From Przewalskia tangutica (taxonomy: Eukaryota; Streptophyta; Magnoliopsida; Solanales; Solanaceae): a stretch of DNA of 64,000 nucleotides. The first letter of the stretch is position 1. Every line of letters starts with the position of its first letter. The notes under the pieces are model-generated. The model worked only from the letters and a program-made list of their open reading frames with translations, was not told the DNA's origin and did not search any database. This document shows positions 22,318 through 33,827 of this stretch, in pieces. The position numbers and the translations under genes were made by a program. The stretch covers positions 60,449,562-60,513,561 of the forward strand of contig CM056736.1 in NCBI GenBank assembly GCA_029844215.1, written 5' to 3'.

Positions 22318-25300
22318 TGTCACGACCCGATTCCGGGCCCGTGACTGGTGCCTTACCCCGGGCACCCTAGTGATACAACATCAGAGTAATCAGCGGAACA
22401 TAAAACAATACAAGACATATTATGAAATATGAAACAATAACTGAGAAAACTTGTCTTTCGGATATATATAAATAACAACTTTTTCCAACATGAACAGCTT
22501 TAATCCTTTTTACAAACCCCGCCACAACAGATTACATGCACTCTAAGAAATGATACGACAACAATGGCGGGACAGGGCCCCGCCATACCCCTGAATGTAA
22601 ACACCTACAACAACAGGGGACTATACCACTGATAAGCCTCCGGAGAAACGGAGCTTTCCCACACGCTGAACTGTGACCCTAAGAGCGAGGATCAATGACT
22701 GGTGTACCTTTACTCGCAGATGAACGCAGCCTCAAGGAGGTCAAGATAACAAAAATTTAGTATGTGAAACAAACAAAATAAATAAATACTGTAAATGAAA
22801 TCATAGTAGTCTATACAAAGCAGAAGACATGATAACCAAACTACAGTTCACCATAAATAAGCAGTCGTGTCAAGTCAGGGACTCACGCCCTCAAAGTCAT
22901 CACTCCAATATAACTATGGGTCTCAAGCCCATAACATCAATCATGCCCGTGGAATACCTTCCTCACTGCCGGCAGTCTATGATAGAAAAACACCAAGGAA
23001 TACACATGAACACCAGGTCCCACCTGTGTCCAACTAAAACCGTACAGGGTAAGTACGAAGGCATAGCCGACTACTAACACCCACAGTACCAACAAGGTCA
23101 TGAATCAGATCATAAGATCTGCTCAGACCGTCACATGATCAAAGCCGCCACTTGCCCGCAGTATCTAATGCGCGCGTCTAGTCCTCGAACTTCCGCACCC
23201 GCATAGGCCAATCTCATCGCCCGCATGAGGTATTCCGCATCGAGGGTAGCTACTCCCGCATCGCCCCGACTTTCGAGTCCGCATGGCCACAAGGACCGCA
23301 TGCCCATAAAGGACGACACTAACACCGAACTCTCGTAGCCCGCATAGGCCCTCAGACCCGCATGAGGTATTCTCGAATCACGGTCCTGCATCACCGAGTC
23401 TACCCCAGATCGGAGGGCGCTTTAACCCCGAATCACCTCAAGAGATGAATGCCACAATACTATCATAACGACTGATAGTTAATAAGCACAATCAAGGGAA
23501 AACCCCTTACACAAACATCACAAGATACTAACACACGTAGCATCCTAACACGTTTACTTATCAAAGCAACAAGAAAGTATTACAAGGCTATCACAAACCA
23601 ATACAATCAAGTTATTCACACAAGGTACTTTCTACTAACAAGTTCGGGTATCTATCCCCAAAGTACTTCACACATTAAATCTTAAAAAAGATCTGCTTTT
23701 TCACATAAGTCACACAATACCCGTAGTATAAAATAGAGTGATCATTCTTTTAAGAAAACTAAAACTCTTACCTTTGTAAAATCAAGTAACAACATTATTT
23801 TCCAAACGTCCAAGTTTGCCTAATTTCAAATGTTCACGTTTCTTATTTTAGAAAGGTTTCAGCTCATAGTCTTATTCATTTAAGAATATAATTCTCTTTT
23901 AAACAACTGAGAAACATAAGTCTTATGTGAGTAGGATATTCTTGTTTATAACAATCTTATTACAAAGAATGATCTAGGAAATATCATTTTGTCTCATCTT
24001 AGCTTCTATGCAGATGGAAGTTTCTACCGGTTTTAATAATACTTAATTATTCAAAACATTTCCTTTTATTAACGCTGCAGTGGTTTGTCGATACACATTC
24101 TGATTTCCGAAATCAGTAAAGCATTCTTAAGCCGTTATACCTAACTTCCCATAAAGCTAGTATAACTCTTAAGTTTTCAAACACCAAGTATTACTTCTCC
24201 TTTCAAAATGATTCAAAAATCTTTTGAAATACTTCAAGTTCTTTCTTATCATATAACAAGCCAGTTATAGTTCAAATCAGTTACCTTTTAAAAACCACAT
24301 GTATTTTCTTACTAACATAAAGCTGTTATAACCAACTTCCCATAAAGCCGTTATAACACTTTATGTTTTAAACCACTCAAACACATTTAGCACAAGTGAC
24401 GCTCACCGCACTACATAGTTCACACATATCATGCTAGAAGAGATAGGAAGAGGTTCACATACCTCGCGACGAGTATCGACTAATAGCAAAACGCTCCAAA
24501 CAGTCGGCTACTCCTTAAGCCAAGTGGATCATTCCACACGTAGCACTTCAACCTATAAGGCCCCAAGGCGCTTATTAACATCGTAGAACATTCTACAGAA
24601 AATTCGGCAGCACCTCCCCCCCCGCCACAGCGCAAATCTCCTCCTCTATCGAGGCCGGCTACCAAGCCAACCAGGGGGGGGTTATACATCTAACCCGAAC
24701 GGGTACAATTCTACTATACCGTAATACTACACAAGTCTACTGTAATACAGTCCTATGTAAATACAGTTCAGTTCAGTTCCTTATTCTTCAGGCTTAAGTC
24801 AAAAGACATTGCCAACAACTACGTTCAGTTCTATATATAGTATACTTCAACTATATATTCTAACAACATGTAATATCCAATTACAATAGGGGGACAAGAT
24901 AATTACCTCGATAAGCCCATAATTATCCGAGTTTAAAGTCGATCCTTAGCAATGTTTCGCTCCTACACCGGGTGCTCCGTCCCGCTCCAAACAACCCTTA
25001 GAAGTTCTAACCAACTTCTACAAAGCACTCCAACTAACCATGGAGATTTTCCTTAGGGTTTCGGTTTTGTGACTGACGGGAAGTATAATAGTATTTCCGG
25101 GCTTTTCGTATAGGTATAACCTTAGAATACCACAAGGTATAAGGCTAAGGTATTGGGCATTATAACAATACTTTTGAGAGTATTTCTCAACCAAGGGGGG
25201 GGGTACCCCACGAGAACACCCCAAGGTAGGGGGGGGGTGCTCTCGGCCGAAGGGCCTACTAGGAAGGGGAGAGGGTGCTCTCGGCCACAAGGCCACATGA

Positions 25301-26083
25301 AAGGGGGAGGCTCTTGGACGAGGGTCCACAAGAGGAGAGGGGTTCTCAAGACTTAGAGATTTGAGGGATGAAGAAGTCTTCAAAGGGAGGGGGGTATTTA
25401 TAGGGTAAGCAAAGGCCAACCAAGGGCCAAGATCTAGCCAAGTGCTATGCAAGTGTAGGGCCAAGATGTGCCCAAGTGCCCCCTAGTCCCTACTCCACAA
25501 ATCCCTCACAAAATATCTCACCAACTTGACCCTTCAAACGTCCAAGGGTGGCCGTCCAACTCCACCAACTCGAGGTGACAAGTGTCGCCTCTCGTTGGTC
25601 CAAAACATTTCATCTCTCGGAAAAATCCGCAAAAATAAGAAAAGACATAGCCGGAATTTTCCTCGCAGTTATGTAAACGCGTTTAAAAACGACTCTAACC
25701 AAGGTGTTGTGCACAAATGCCATTCGCTAAGCCACCTAGGCGGGGTGACACGTGTCACCCTCCTATTGGCCCAAAATAAAACATCTTAGAAAATATCCAC
25801 AATGGCCAAAATCTCGAAAACAAAGTGGGCCCACAAAACCGTAAATTTCTCCCGTGGGCCCCACGTGACCATTTCCGAAAATAAAATTCCATAATTCTCT
25901 AATATTCCAGGAAGTCCGAATACCAAATCTGGGAATCCAATTCCCATTAACGAACCTTTTTCCTTCACAAAAACCGGAAACTTTTCCGTGGAAAAAATCG
26001 CCTCTTTCTTCCTTTCCAATCTTTCTGTCGTATTCTCGTACGTACGTCCTCGCTTACATACCCTGGAACTACGGGGTATAACA
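22318..26083 (-). mobile_element. S4: minus-strand solo LTR with chimeric U3
   Basis: A complete 3766-bp LTR (TGTCACGACCCG to GGTATAACA on the plus strand) flanked by the TSD AATAT (22313-22317 and 26084-26088). From its minus-strand start, the first 340 bp (26083-25742) are of the S1/S3 subtype with a GACACGTGTC palindrome. They are followed by a second U3 segment of the S2/E1 subtype (25740-25550) with its own GACAAGTGTC palindrome. The LTR is therefore about 300 bp longer than its relatives. No internal region is present. Confidence 0.9.
25395..25761 (-). promoter_or_regulatory. S4 promoter with two palindromes
   Basis: Palindromes lie at 25742-25761 (CACGTG core) and about 25572-25591 (AAGTGT-type core). 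A single TATAAATA (minus strand, 25395-25402) follows. Confidence 0.6.
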
Positions 26084-26088
26084 AATAT

Positions 26089-27671
26089 CCTACTCACATA
26101 TAAGGCTTATGTTTCTCCGATTGTTTAAAAGAGAATTATATTCTTAAATGAATAAGACTATGAACTACGAAACCTTTCTAAAATAAGAAACGTGAACATT
26201 TGAAATTAGGCAAACTTGGACGTTTGGAAAATAATGTTGTTACTTGATTTTACAAAGGTAAGAGTTTTGGTTTTCTTAAAAGATACCACTCTATTTTATA
26301 CTACGTATTGTGACTTATGTGAAAGAAACAGATCTTTTAAAGATTTAATGTGTGAAGTACTTTGGGGATAGATACCCGAACTTGTTAAATAGAAAGTACC
26401 TTGTGTGAATAACTTGATTGTATTGGTTTGTGATAGCCTTGTAATACTTTCTTGTTGATTTGATAAGTAAACATGTTAGGATGCTACGTGTGTTAGTATC
26501 TTGTGATGTTAGTGTAAAGGGGTTTTCCCCTCGACTGCGCTTAAAGTTGTTTGACTATCAGCCGTTATGTTGGTATTGTACCACTCACCTTGACTTGTGT
26601 CCGGAGGTTAAGCTGCCCTCCGATGCGGGGTAGACTCAGGCGGTCTGGGACCATGATTCGAGAATACCTACGCGGGTCCAGGGATCCATGCGGAACTACG
26701 GAGTTCCGGTTAGTTTACGACCCTTTGGTCACGCGGTCTTTGTGGCGCTACGCGATCGCGAGTCCGTGACGACGCCGGGAGTAGCTACCCTCGACGCGGG
26801 TTATATCTCATGTGGCCTATGAGGTTGGCCTATGCGAGTCGCGGAAAGTTCAGTGGCTAGACGCGCATTTGATATCTGCGGCAGTGACCGCCTTTTATCA
26901 TGTGGCCCAGACAGATATCATGACACGCTTTATGACCTTGTTGGTACTATGGGTGTTAGTAGTCGGCTATGCCTTCAGATTTACCTGCATCGTTTTATTA
27001 GGACACAGGTGGGACACGTGTTCATGTATTCCTTGGTGCCAGATATCATAAATCACGGCAGCGGTGAAGGTATTCCACGGCACGATTGATGTTGTGGGCG
27101 TGAGACCCATTGTTAAAATTGAGTGATGACTTGAGGCGTGAGTCCCCGACTTGGTATGATCGCTATTTATGGTGAATCAGTAGTTTGGTTATCATACATG
27201 TCTCCCGCTTTGTATAGACTACTATGATTTCATTTATGAGTTATTTTCGCCACATACTGGTACTGTTGCATCGACCTTCGGGGCCGCGTTCATGCCGCAG
27301 TAAAGGTACACCGCCATTGATCCTCGCCTTAGGGTCACGTCATTGGGAAAGCTCCGCTTTCCGAGGCTTATCATGGTATAGTCCTCGTTGTTGTAGGTGT
27401 TTACATTCGTGGTATGGCGGCCTGTCCCGCCATTGTTGTCGTATCATTTTTAGAGGTCCGTAGTACTTGTGGCGGTGGTTTGTAAAAAGGATTACACTGT
27501 TCATGTCGAAAAAGTTGGTATTTATATATAGGCCGAACGGCAAGTGTTCCTCAGATTACTGTTTGTACTACATTTGTTTCATGTATGTGTTTTATGTTCC
27601 GCGGATTACGCTGATGTTGGATCACTAGGGTGCCCGGTAAGACACTACCACGGCCCCGAACGGTCGTGACA
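26089..27671 (+). repeat. E1: 5' LTR piece 2
   Basis: Continues E1 LTR sequence after S4 and ends GGTCGTGACA at the primer-binding site. The 26640-27670 stretch has many altered CAG/CTG sites compared with the 3' LTR of E2. Confidence 0.9.
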
Positions 27672-27675
27672 AAAG

Positions 27676-27688
27676 TGGTATCGTGAGC
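27676..27688 (+). other. E1 primer-binding site (altered)
   Basis: Reads TGGTATCGTGAGC, whereas intact copies in this window read TGGTATCAGAGC, complementary to the 3' end of plant initiator tRNA-Met. The difference falls on the CAG. Confidence 0.75.
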
Positions 27689-27731
27689 GCTTAATCCTCT
27701 GAAAGTGTCTACGCATCGTATCCAAGAGTCT

Positions 27732-27764
27732 TGATTATCGGTGTGCGCACTACACCAATAATCG
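27732..27764 (+). other. E1 leader hairpin
   Basis: Stem arms TGATTAT and GGTGT pair with ACACC and ATAATC. The loop region contains GTGCGCAC, which is self-complementary. The other elements have GTGCAC in this place. Confidence 0.6.
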
Positions 27765-27870
27765 TGAGGCTATAGGATATTTAGGATTGGTTTCTATTCT
27801 TCTCACTATGAGATCGTGCCTTAGAGTCGTGTTGTAAGTTGGACCTCTAACGATTTCTTTCCTTACCGTT

Positions 27871-28614
27871 ATGCCTCCGCGCAGGCAAAACCCGCCCGTG
27901 AGGGCAAGGCAAATGGCGGAGCCGCGAGTAGAGTTCAGAGGGTTACGTGGCACAGCCCAATCATTACCTAGGTAATGCTTCATTCGGGATTTCTGCGACA
28001 TCACTAGCCCCAAAGAAAGTTTAGCACGGCGGCGCAGCCTCATCGCGCCATGATATTTGAACCTTCGCCCACGACCAGAACAGAGAATATGGATTGCAAA
28101 GAGGCGACTACATTAGCTATGGATTTAACTACCAGAGAGTATACCGATGTATCGCGAGTCTTGATGAATATCAACGAGAGGTTGTGCAAAAGAGTAGTTC
28201 TTCGCTTAGGCTAGAGCATGGCACGTGGTAATGAGCTTATACACGCAGCCGAGAAACGTAGAGATCGACAGTTAACCAAGGACGCAGAAGAGGCCGTGAG
28301 CAGCAAGGTCCTTTGGTAACTTTCGAGGCGAGTCACCTCACCAAAGAGATTTGATTATGCACATCCACAATGCAGAGTGGTCTTCCACGGATTTCGTGAC
28401 GCTCGGGTATGCAGGAGTTGGTTAGAACTCCGTGGCTTCCGTTCATTGCTGACGAGACGCCATCCCGGGAATGTCGCTTTTAGTCGGGTACTTGTTGTAC
28501 CTATGACCGCCGTGGTCCGATGTCGAAAGAGTGTCCTGGTAGGAGGACTTAGCCTTCGTGATCGGTGGGTAGTTCGTCACCTTCCTTAGCTGCATGCGCC
28601 TACTGGCAGTTTGA
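27871..28614 (+). pseudogene. E1 shortened gag (alpha type, disrupted)
   Basis: The start ATGCCTCCGCGC is placed by its conserved distance from the primer-binding site in five elements. The frame begins MPPR, as in other gag copies, but breaks repeatedly. Recognisable segments match E2: ENMDCKEA, then a region aligned to the LDEYLREG-like block, then a GNFRG-like stretch. The central capsid-like segment of E3/E4 gag (WFDSWELS, FLPPQM) is absent. The CCHC knuckle region is missing or unreadable. Gag would form the particle. Here the product is not encoded in one frame, though part of the damage may be sequence error at CAG/CTG sites. Confidence 0.75.
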
Positions 28615-29440
28615 TTAGAACGACTAGGGAGTGAAGAAGAGATTCTGCATATCCTTAACCTCAGAGTTCAAGATGTGTGATAAGATGGGTATATCATAAG
28701 TGCTATGTTTTGATAGCAGTGTGTTAATATTGTGATTAGAAATCTTGGTTAGTTAACCAAGTAAGATTTGGGGGATAGAGAAGGTGTGAGCCTTAGAGTT
28801 TTATACGTGAGACCTTAGAGGTGAGGCCATCTCGAGAAAAGGTGTAGTGTTATGTTTGATCCGTATCGGAAGTGCATAGTGCACGTGAGCTATGTTTGGG
28901 ATAGGTCCCTAAGTAGTGTGGAATGAAAGGGGGTAGTTGATCTAAGAAGACCGCTAGGTTTTCGTAACGTGATTAGTGAGAGTTTTCCTTCGTGGAGCTA
29001 GCATTTTGCGCGTTGCCGGGTCGGGTTGAGGCCACGTTGCGGGTCAACCCGCGGCATGTTTGGTGGTGGGGTCTGGTTGTGGTGGTCCCGCCTTGTGACA
29101 GGGTCACGAGGGTGTTAGGCCCAAGTTTAGTTGACCAACACGAGTTCGTGGACGCGCTCGACCATGGTTGGGCCGATGGGGCAGCCCATCGTGTTCTTCG
29201 GCCGGACCGCTCACTCGGCGATGTTGTTTTAATGAAAGGTTGTAAGGCTGCACGGTGCCTACCTTCACCTTATGGCGCATGGAGCCTGTGGTACGGCTGT
29301 TTTTGTTTCGGAAGTTTTACCAGCGGGGTTAAGAACTCAGTGAGTCTCGACCGCATTCGCCCCGCCGCTGCTTGGATTTCAGGGATAGTTGTGGGGATTG
29401 TTGTCTCCTGTGGAGGGAGTGTTTAAGCTACCATTTCAGT
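28615..29440 (+). other. E1 post-gag spacer
   Basis: About 0.8 kb between gag and the pol remnant with no convincing gene; the 144-codon frame at 28992-29426 is not conserved as protein in E2-E4. It contains a 30-nt inverted repeat at 29022-29051 (arms CGGGTTG and CAACCCG) that recurs in all four short elements. Confidence 0.65.
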
Positions 29441-29660
29441 GTTCGGATGTCACCTTTTGAAGCCTTGTAGGGGCGGAAGTGTAAAGTTGCCGGTCGATTG
29501 GTTCGATGTTGGCAAGGTTCGCATAGCTTGTTCAGCTTGTTCCACAGATCGTGGATAGTGAAGCTTGTCTAGAAGAAGTTCCGCACTTCGAGGAATCGTG
29601 CGGATAATCGGACGACGCTAGAGTTCAGGTTGACGGTCGGTCTTCTTGAAAGTACCACCC
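29441..29660 (+). pseudogene. E1 integrase C-terminal remnant
   Basis: Contains sequence coding for a PVDWFDVGKV-like segment and degraded downstream residues. It matches the end of integrase in M1 (WFDVGEV then KVKLIQERLLAAQS) and the same remnant in E2 at 59750-59990. RT, RNase H and the catalytic core of integrase are absent. Confidence 0.7.
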
Positions 29661-30331
29661 CGGACAGGGTGTGACGAGCTTTGGAAAACAGAGGAAACTT
29701 AGCCCGAGTTACTTTGGGCCTTTTTGAGTTCATGTGAGGAATAGGCCAGGTTGCCTATATGTTAGCATTTGCCGTCCGACGTAGGAGGCAGTGCGTCCGG
29801 TCTTTCGTATTGTTATGTTCAGGAAAGTACCGGAGATCCATCCAGAGTATCCCCAGTTAATGATGACCACGTTAGGGATAGTAACCCCGAGTTTTGGAAA
29901 CTGAAGCAGTATCAGAATGTGGTAAGAGTTCGAGTGTACGACATCCTCAGGGATCGCAAGCAGCCCGGTACCATTTGTTGGGTCGTCGGAGCAAGGCTCG
30001 CGACAAAGTGACAAAAGTGGTACCATTTGTTGGGTCGCCTGAGAAGGTTAATGCCTCAGGCAAAGTGACAAAGTGGTATCTACGGCGAGTAAAGAGAGAA
30101 GCGAGCATGTATGGCGAGCATAGATGTGATCATTTCTTTTGTAAAGAGAAGGTGCGAAGGAAGTATATTTTAGACCCCGGTGAGAAGTGTTTTGTGGTGA
30201 TGATTAGAGGTGTTTCCTCGTGGACTTTGATGTAAGTAGTTACGCAGGTGTTTCTGTGGCCAGCTGTGGCAGGATTGTTCGTAAGTGTAGTAGTGAAGAC
30301 TATCGGCGCGCTCGTTATGAGACTTAGAAGG

Positions 30332-30362
30332 AACATTCGACGAATGTTTCTAAGGAGGAGAA
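30332..30362 (+). other. E1 pre-PPT hairpin and polypurine tract
   Basis: The inverted repeat AACATTCG/CGAATGTT (30332-30348, 1-nt loop as read) is followed by AAGGAGGAGAA (30352-30362) abutting the 3' LTR. Confidence 0.85.
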
Positions 30363-33300
30363 TGTTATACCGTATTTCAGTATATGCGTGGGACGTACGT
30401 AGAAAATTTGAACTTGAGAATAGGCTTGGCCGATTTACTTTTGTGCACAACACCCGATTAGAGTCGTTTTTCGACGAAACGTTTCCACAGCTTTCGTAGG
30501 GGAATTTCCGGCTATGTCATTTTTAATTTTTACGGATTTTTCCGAGAGACGAAACGTGTTGGGCCAACAAGAGGGCGCCACTTGGCACCCTCTCATTGGC
30601 GGACGTGAATGGGCGGTAAAGGGAGGGTGGACGAATTGGCCTTGTTGGTCAAGGGGAGTTGGTAGGATATTTTGTGTGTTAGTTGGTCAAGGACACTTGG
30701 GTGGATCTTGGCCCTACACTTGCTATGCACTTGGCTAGATCTTGGCCATTGGTTGGCCTTCACTTGACCTATAAATACCCCTCTCCCTTTGATGAATTCT
30801 TCATCCTTTCCACAAATCTCTAAGTGTTAAAACCCTCCCCCTCTCTTAGAGGTGTTCTCGTCCAACACCATCCCCCGGCCCCCGTGGCCGCGAGCCCCGC
30901 CCCCTTGTGGGGCCGGGTGGCCGAGACTTCCCCCCCCCTCCTAGGGGTGCTAGCCGTGGTACCCCAGCCTAGTTGCTTTCGTATAATACCCCCCTTTGTG
31001 GTGTAGAAATACTCTCAAAAGTATTGTTATAATGCCCAAATTACCTTAGCCGTATACCTTGTTGTATTCTAAGGTTATACCTATACGAAAAGCCCAGAAA
31101 TACTATTATACTTCCCGTCAGTCAAAACCGAAACCCTAAGGAAAATCTCCATAGTCCGTTGGAGTATTGTGTAGAAGTTGGTTAGAACTTCTAAGGGTGG
31201 TTTAGAGCGGGTTGGAGCGCCGAGTCGAGCTAAACGTTGCCCAGGATCGACATTTTAACTTGGATAATTATGGGCTTATCGAGGTAATTATCTTGTCCCT
31301 CTATTGTAATTGGAAATTACATGATGTTAGAATATATAGTTGAAGTATACTATATATAGTACTGAACTTAATGTTGTGGCAATGTCCTTGGACTTAAGCC
31401 TGAATTTAAAGTTAAGAATCAGTAATTACGTAGGATGTATTACATGAGACTTGTAGTTGAGGGCAGGGAAGGGCGCCCAATTTCCGTAGGATCTTGCATC
31501 TAGATTTATTCTACCGAGTAGTCTAGACTTTGATAGACTTGTATAACCCGTATAGGTTGAATGTTCTGCAGTAGCATGTGCTACTTAAGAAGGTGAACCA
31601 AAGCGGGTTATACCGTGAGCGATTTGCTAATAGTCGATAATCGTCGCGAGGTATGTGAACCTCTTCCTATCTCTTCTAGCATGATGTGTGTATAACTATG
31701 TAGTACGGTAGACGTACGTGTGTTAATTGAACGTAGTTGTACGGCAATGTCTTTTGACTTAAGCCCGAATAATAATAATCTTGAAGTAGTTCAAGAGAAT
31801 TAAGAACCGTTTTTAAAAGAAGAGTAATACTTGGTTTTAAAAGCTTAAGAGTTATACTAGCTTTATGGGAAGTTAGGTATAACGACTTAAGAGAGATAAA
31901 ACGAATGATTTATTTATTTTAGAAGTTAAGAGACTTGATCTTGTAAGATAAGAGACTTAACTTAAATGAATTATATGAATTTTGTGTGAAACCTCATTCG
32001 TGAGTAATGAGTACTTGATTTTTAAAAGGGATAATGTTTTACTGATTTCGGAAATCAGAAATGTGTATCGACAAACCACTGCAGCGTTAATAAAGGAAAA
32101 TGTATTGAATAATTAAGTATTATTAAAACCAGTAGAAACTTCCATCTGCATAGAAGCTAAGATGAGACAAAATGATATTTCCTAGATCATGGCTGCTGTA
32201 ATAAGATTGTTATAAACAAGAATATCCTACTCACATATAAGACTTATGTTTCTCCGATTGTTTAAAAGAGAATTATATTCTTAAATGAATAAGACTATGA
32301 ACTACGAAACCTTTCTAAAATAAGAAACGTGAACATTTGAAATTAGGCAAACTTGGACGTTTGGAAAATAATGTTGTTACTTGATTTTACAAAGGTAAGA
32401 GTTTTGGTTTTCTTAAAAGGACAGTCACTCTATTTTATACTACGGGTATTGTGTGACTTATGTGAAAGAAACAGATCTTTTAAAGATTTAATGTGTGAAG
32501 TACTTTGGGGATAGATACCCGAACTTGTTAAATAGAAAGTACCTTGTGTGAATAACTTGATTGTATTGGTTTGTGATAGCCTTGTAATACTTTCTTGTTG
32601 ATTTGATAAGTAAACATGTTAGGATGCTACGTGTGTTAGTATCTTGTGATGTTAGTGTAAATGGGTTTTCCCCTCGACTGCGCTTAAAGTTGTTTGACTA
32701 TCAGCCGTTATGTTGGTATTGTACCACTCACCTTGACTTTTGTCCGGAGGTTGTCGCCTCCGACGCGGGTAGACTTCAGCGGTCCGGGACCATGATTCGA
32801 GAATACCTCACGCGGGTCCGTGGGATCCATGCGGAACTACGGAGTTCCGTGTTAGTTTACGCGCCTTGTGGTCATGCGGTCTTTGTGGCGCTATGCGATC
32901 GCGAGTCCAGGCGATTTACGGGAGTAGCTACCCTCGATGCGGGGTTATACCTCACGCGGGCTATGAGGTTGGCCTATGCGAGTGCGGGAAAGTTCGAGGG
33001 CTAGACGCGCACATTTGATCTCGCGCGAGTGACCGCCTTTTATCATGTGACGCCAGACAGATATCATGACACGCTTTATGACCTTGTTGGTACCGTGGGT
33101 GTTAGTAGTCGGCTATGCCTTCGCATTTACCTGCATCGTTTTATTAGGACACGTGGGACCTAGTGTTCATGTGTATTCCTTGGTGCTTGTATATCATAAG
33201 CGGCGGTGAGGAAGGTATTCCACGCACGATTGATGTTGTGGGCGTGAGACCCATTGTTAAAATTGAGTGATGACTTGAGGCGTGAGTCCCGACTTGCATG

Positions 33301-33822
33301 ATCGCTATTTATGGTGAATCGTAGTTTGGTTATCATACATGTCTCCCGCTTTATATAGACTACTATGATTTCATTTACATGAGTTATTTTCGCCACATAC
33401 TTGGTACTGTTGTATCGACCTCCTTCGAGGCTGCGTTCATGCCGCAGTAAAGGTACACCGCCATTGATCCTCGCTCTTAGGGTCATTCCAAAGATTGGGA
33501 AAGCTCCGTTTCCGAGGCTTATCAGTGGTATAGTCCCCGTGTTGTAGGTGTTTACATTCGTGGGTATGGCGGGGCCCCGTCCCCGCCATTGTTGTCGATC
33601 ATTTCTTAGAGGTTTGTAATCTCGTTGTGGGTAGGGTTTGTAAAAAGGATTAAACTGCTCATGTTGAAAAAGTTGTTATTTATATATATGCCGAAAAGAC
33701 AAGTTTTCTCGACATCGTTGTACTTCATTTGTTTCATGTATGTGTTTTATGTTCCTGATTACTCGATGTTGTATCACTAGGGTGCCCGGTAAGGCACTAC
33801 CACGCCCCGAACGGTCGTGACA
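30363..33822 (+). repeat. E1: 3' LTR
   Basis: Runs from the polypurine tract to GGTCGTGACA. It matches the 5' LTR closely in its AT-rich parts. The start reads TGTTATACCG, short of the family consensus TGTTATACCCCG, a local C-run loss. The 32740-33820 part has many CAG/CTG-site changes. Confidence 0.92.
30571..30777 (+). promoter_or_regulatory. E1 3' LTR promoter: variant palindrome plus TATA box
   Basis: Carries the same altered palindrome as the 5' LTR (30571-30592, arms GAGGGCGCCA and TGGCACCCTC) and TATAAATA (30770-30777). Confidence 0.65.
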
Positions 33823-33827
33823 AGAAT

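Larger units (their letters stand above)
20488..33822 (+). mobile_element. E1: non-autonomous gypsy element with both LTRs
   Basis: The 5' LTR is 20488-22317 plus 26089-27671 (3413 bp), the internal region is 27672-30362 (2691 bp) and the 3' LTR is 30363-33822 (3460 bp). The TSD is GTAAT (20483-20487) and AGAAT (33823-33827); the right copy is imperfect, but host LTR sequence clearly resumes there. S4 lies in the 5' LTR. The internal region has a leader, a shortened gag, a spacer and a small integrase remnant, with no RT, so movement would need proteins from another element. Structure and deletion endpoints match E2. Confidence 0.92.

Noticed and set aside
25018..25464. 148-codon minus-strand frame with proline-rich sequence
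   Set aside because: It lies just downstream of the S4 TATA box in C-rich LTR leader sequence. The equivalent region in other LTRs is frameshifted by varying C-runs, so there is no conserved protein.
22318..26083. S4 as part of a full minus-strand element
   Set aside because: Both edges carry the same TSD AATAT and E1 LTR resumes directly, so no internal region is attached.
28992..29426. 144-codon frame in the E1 spacer
   Set aside because: Not maintained as protein in the homologous spacers of E2, E3 and E4. The shared part is the hairpin region, explained by RNA structure.
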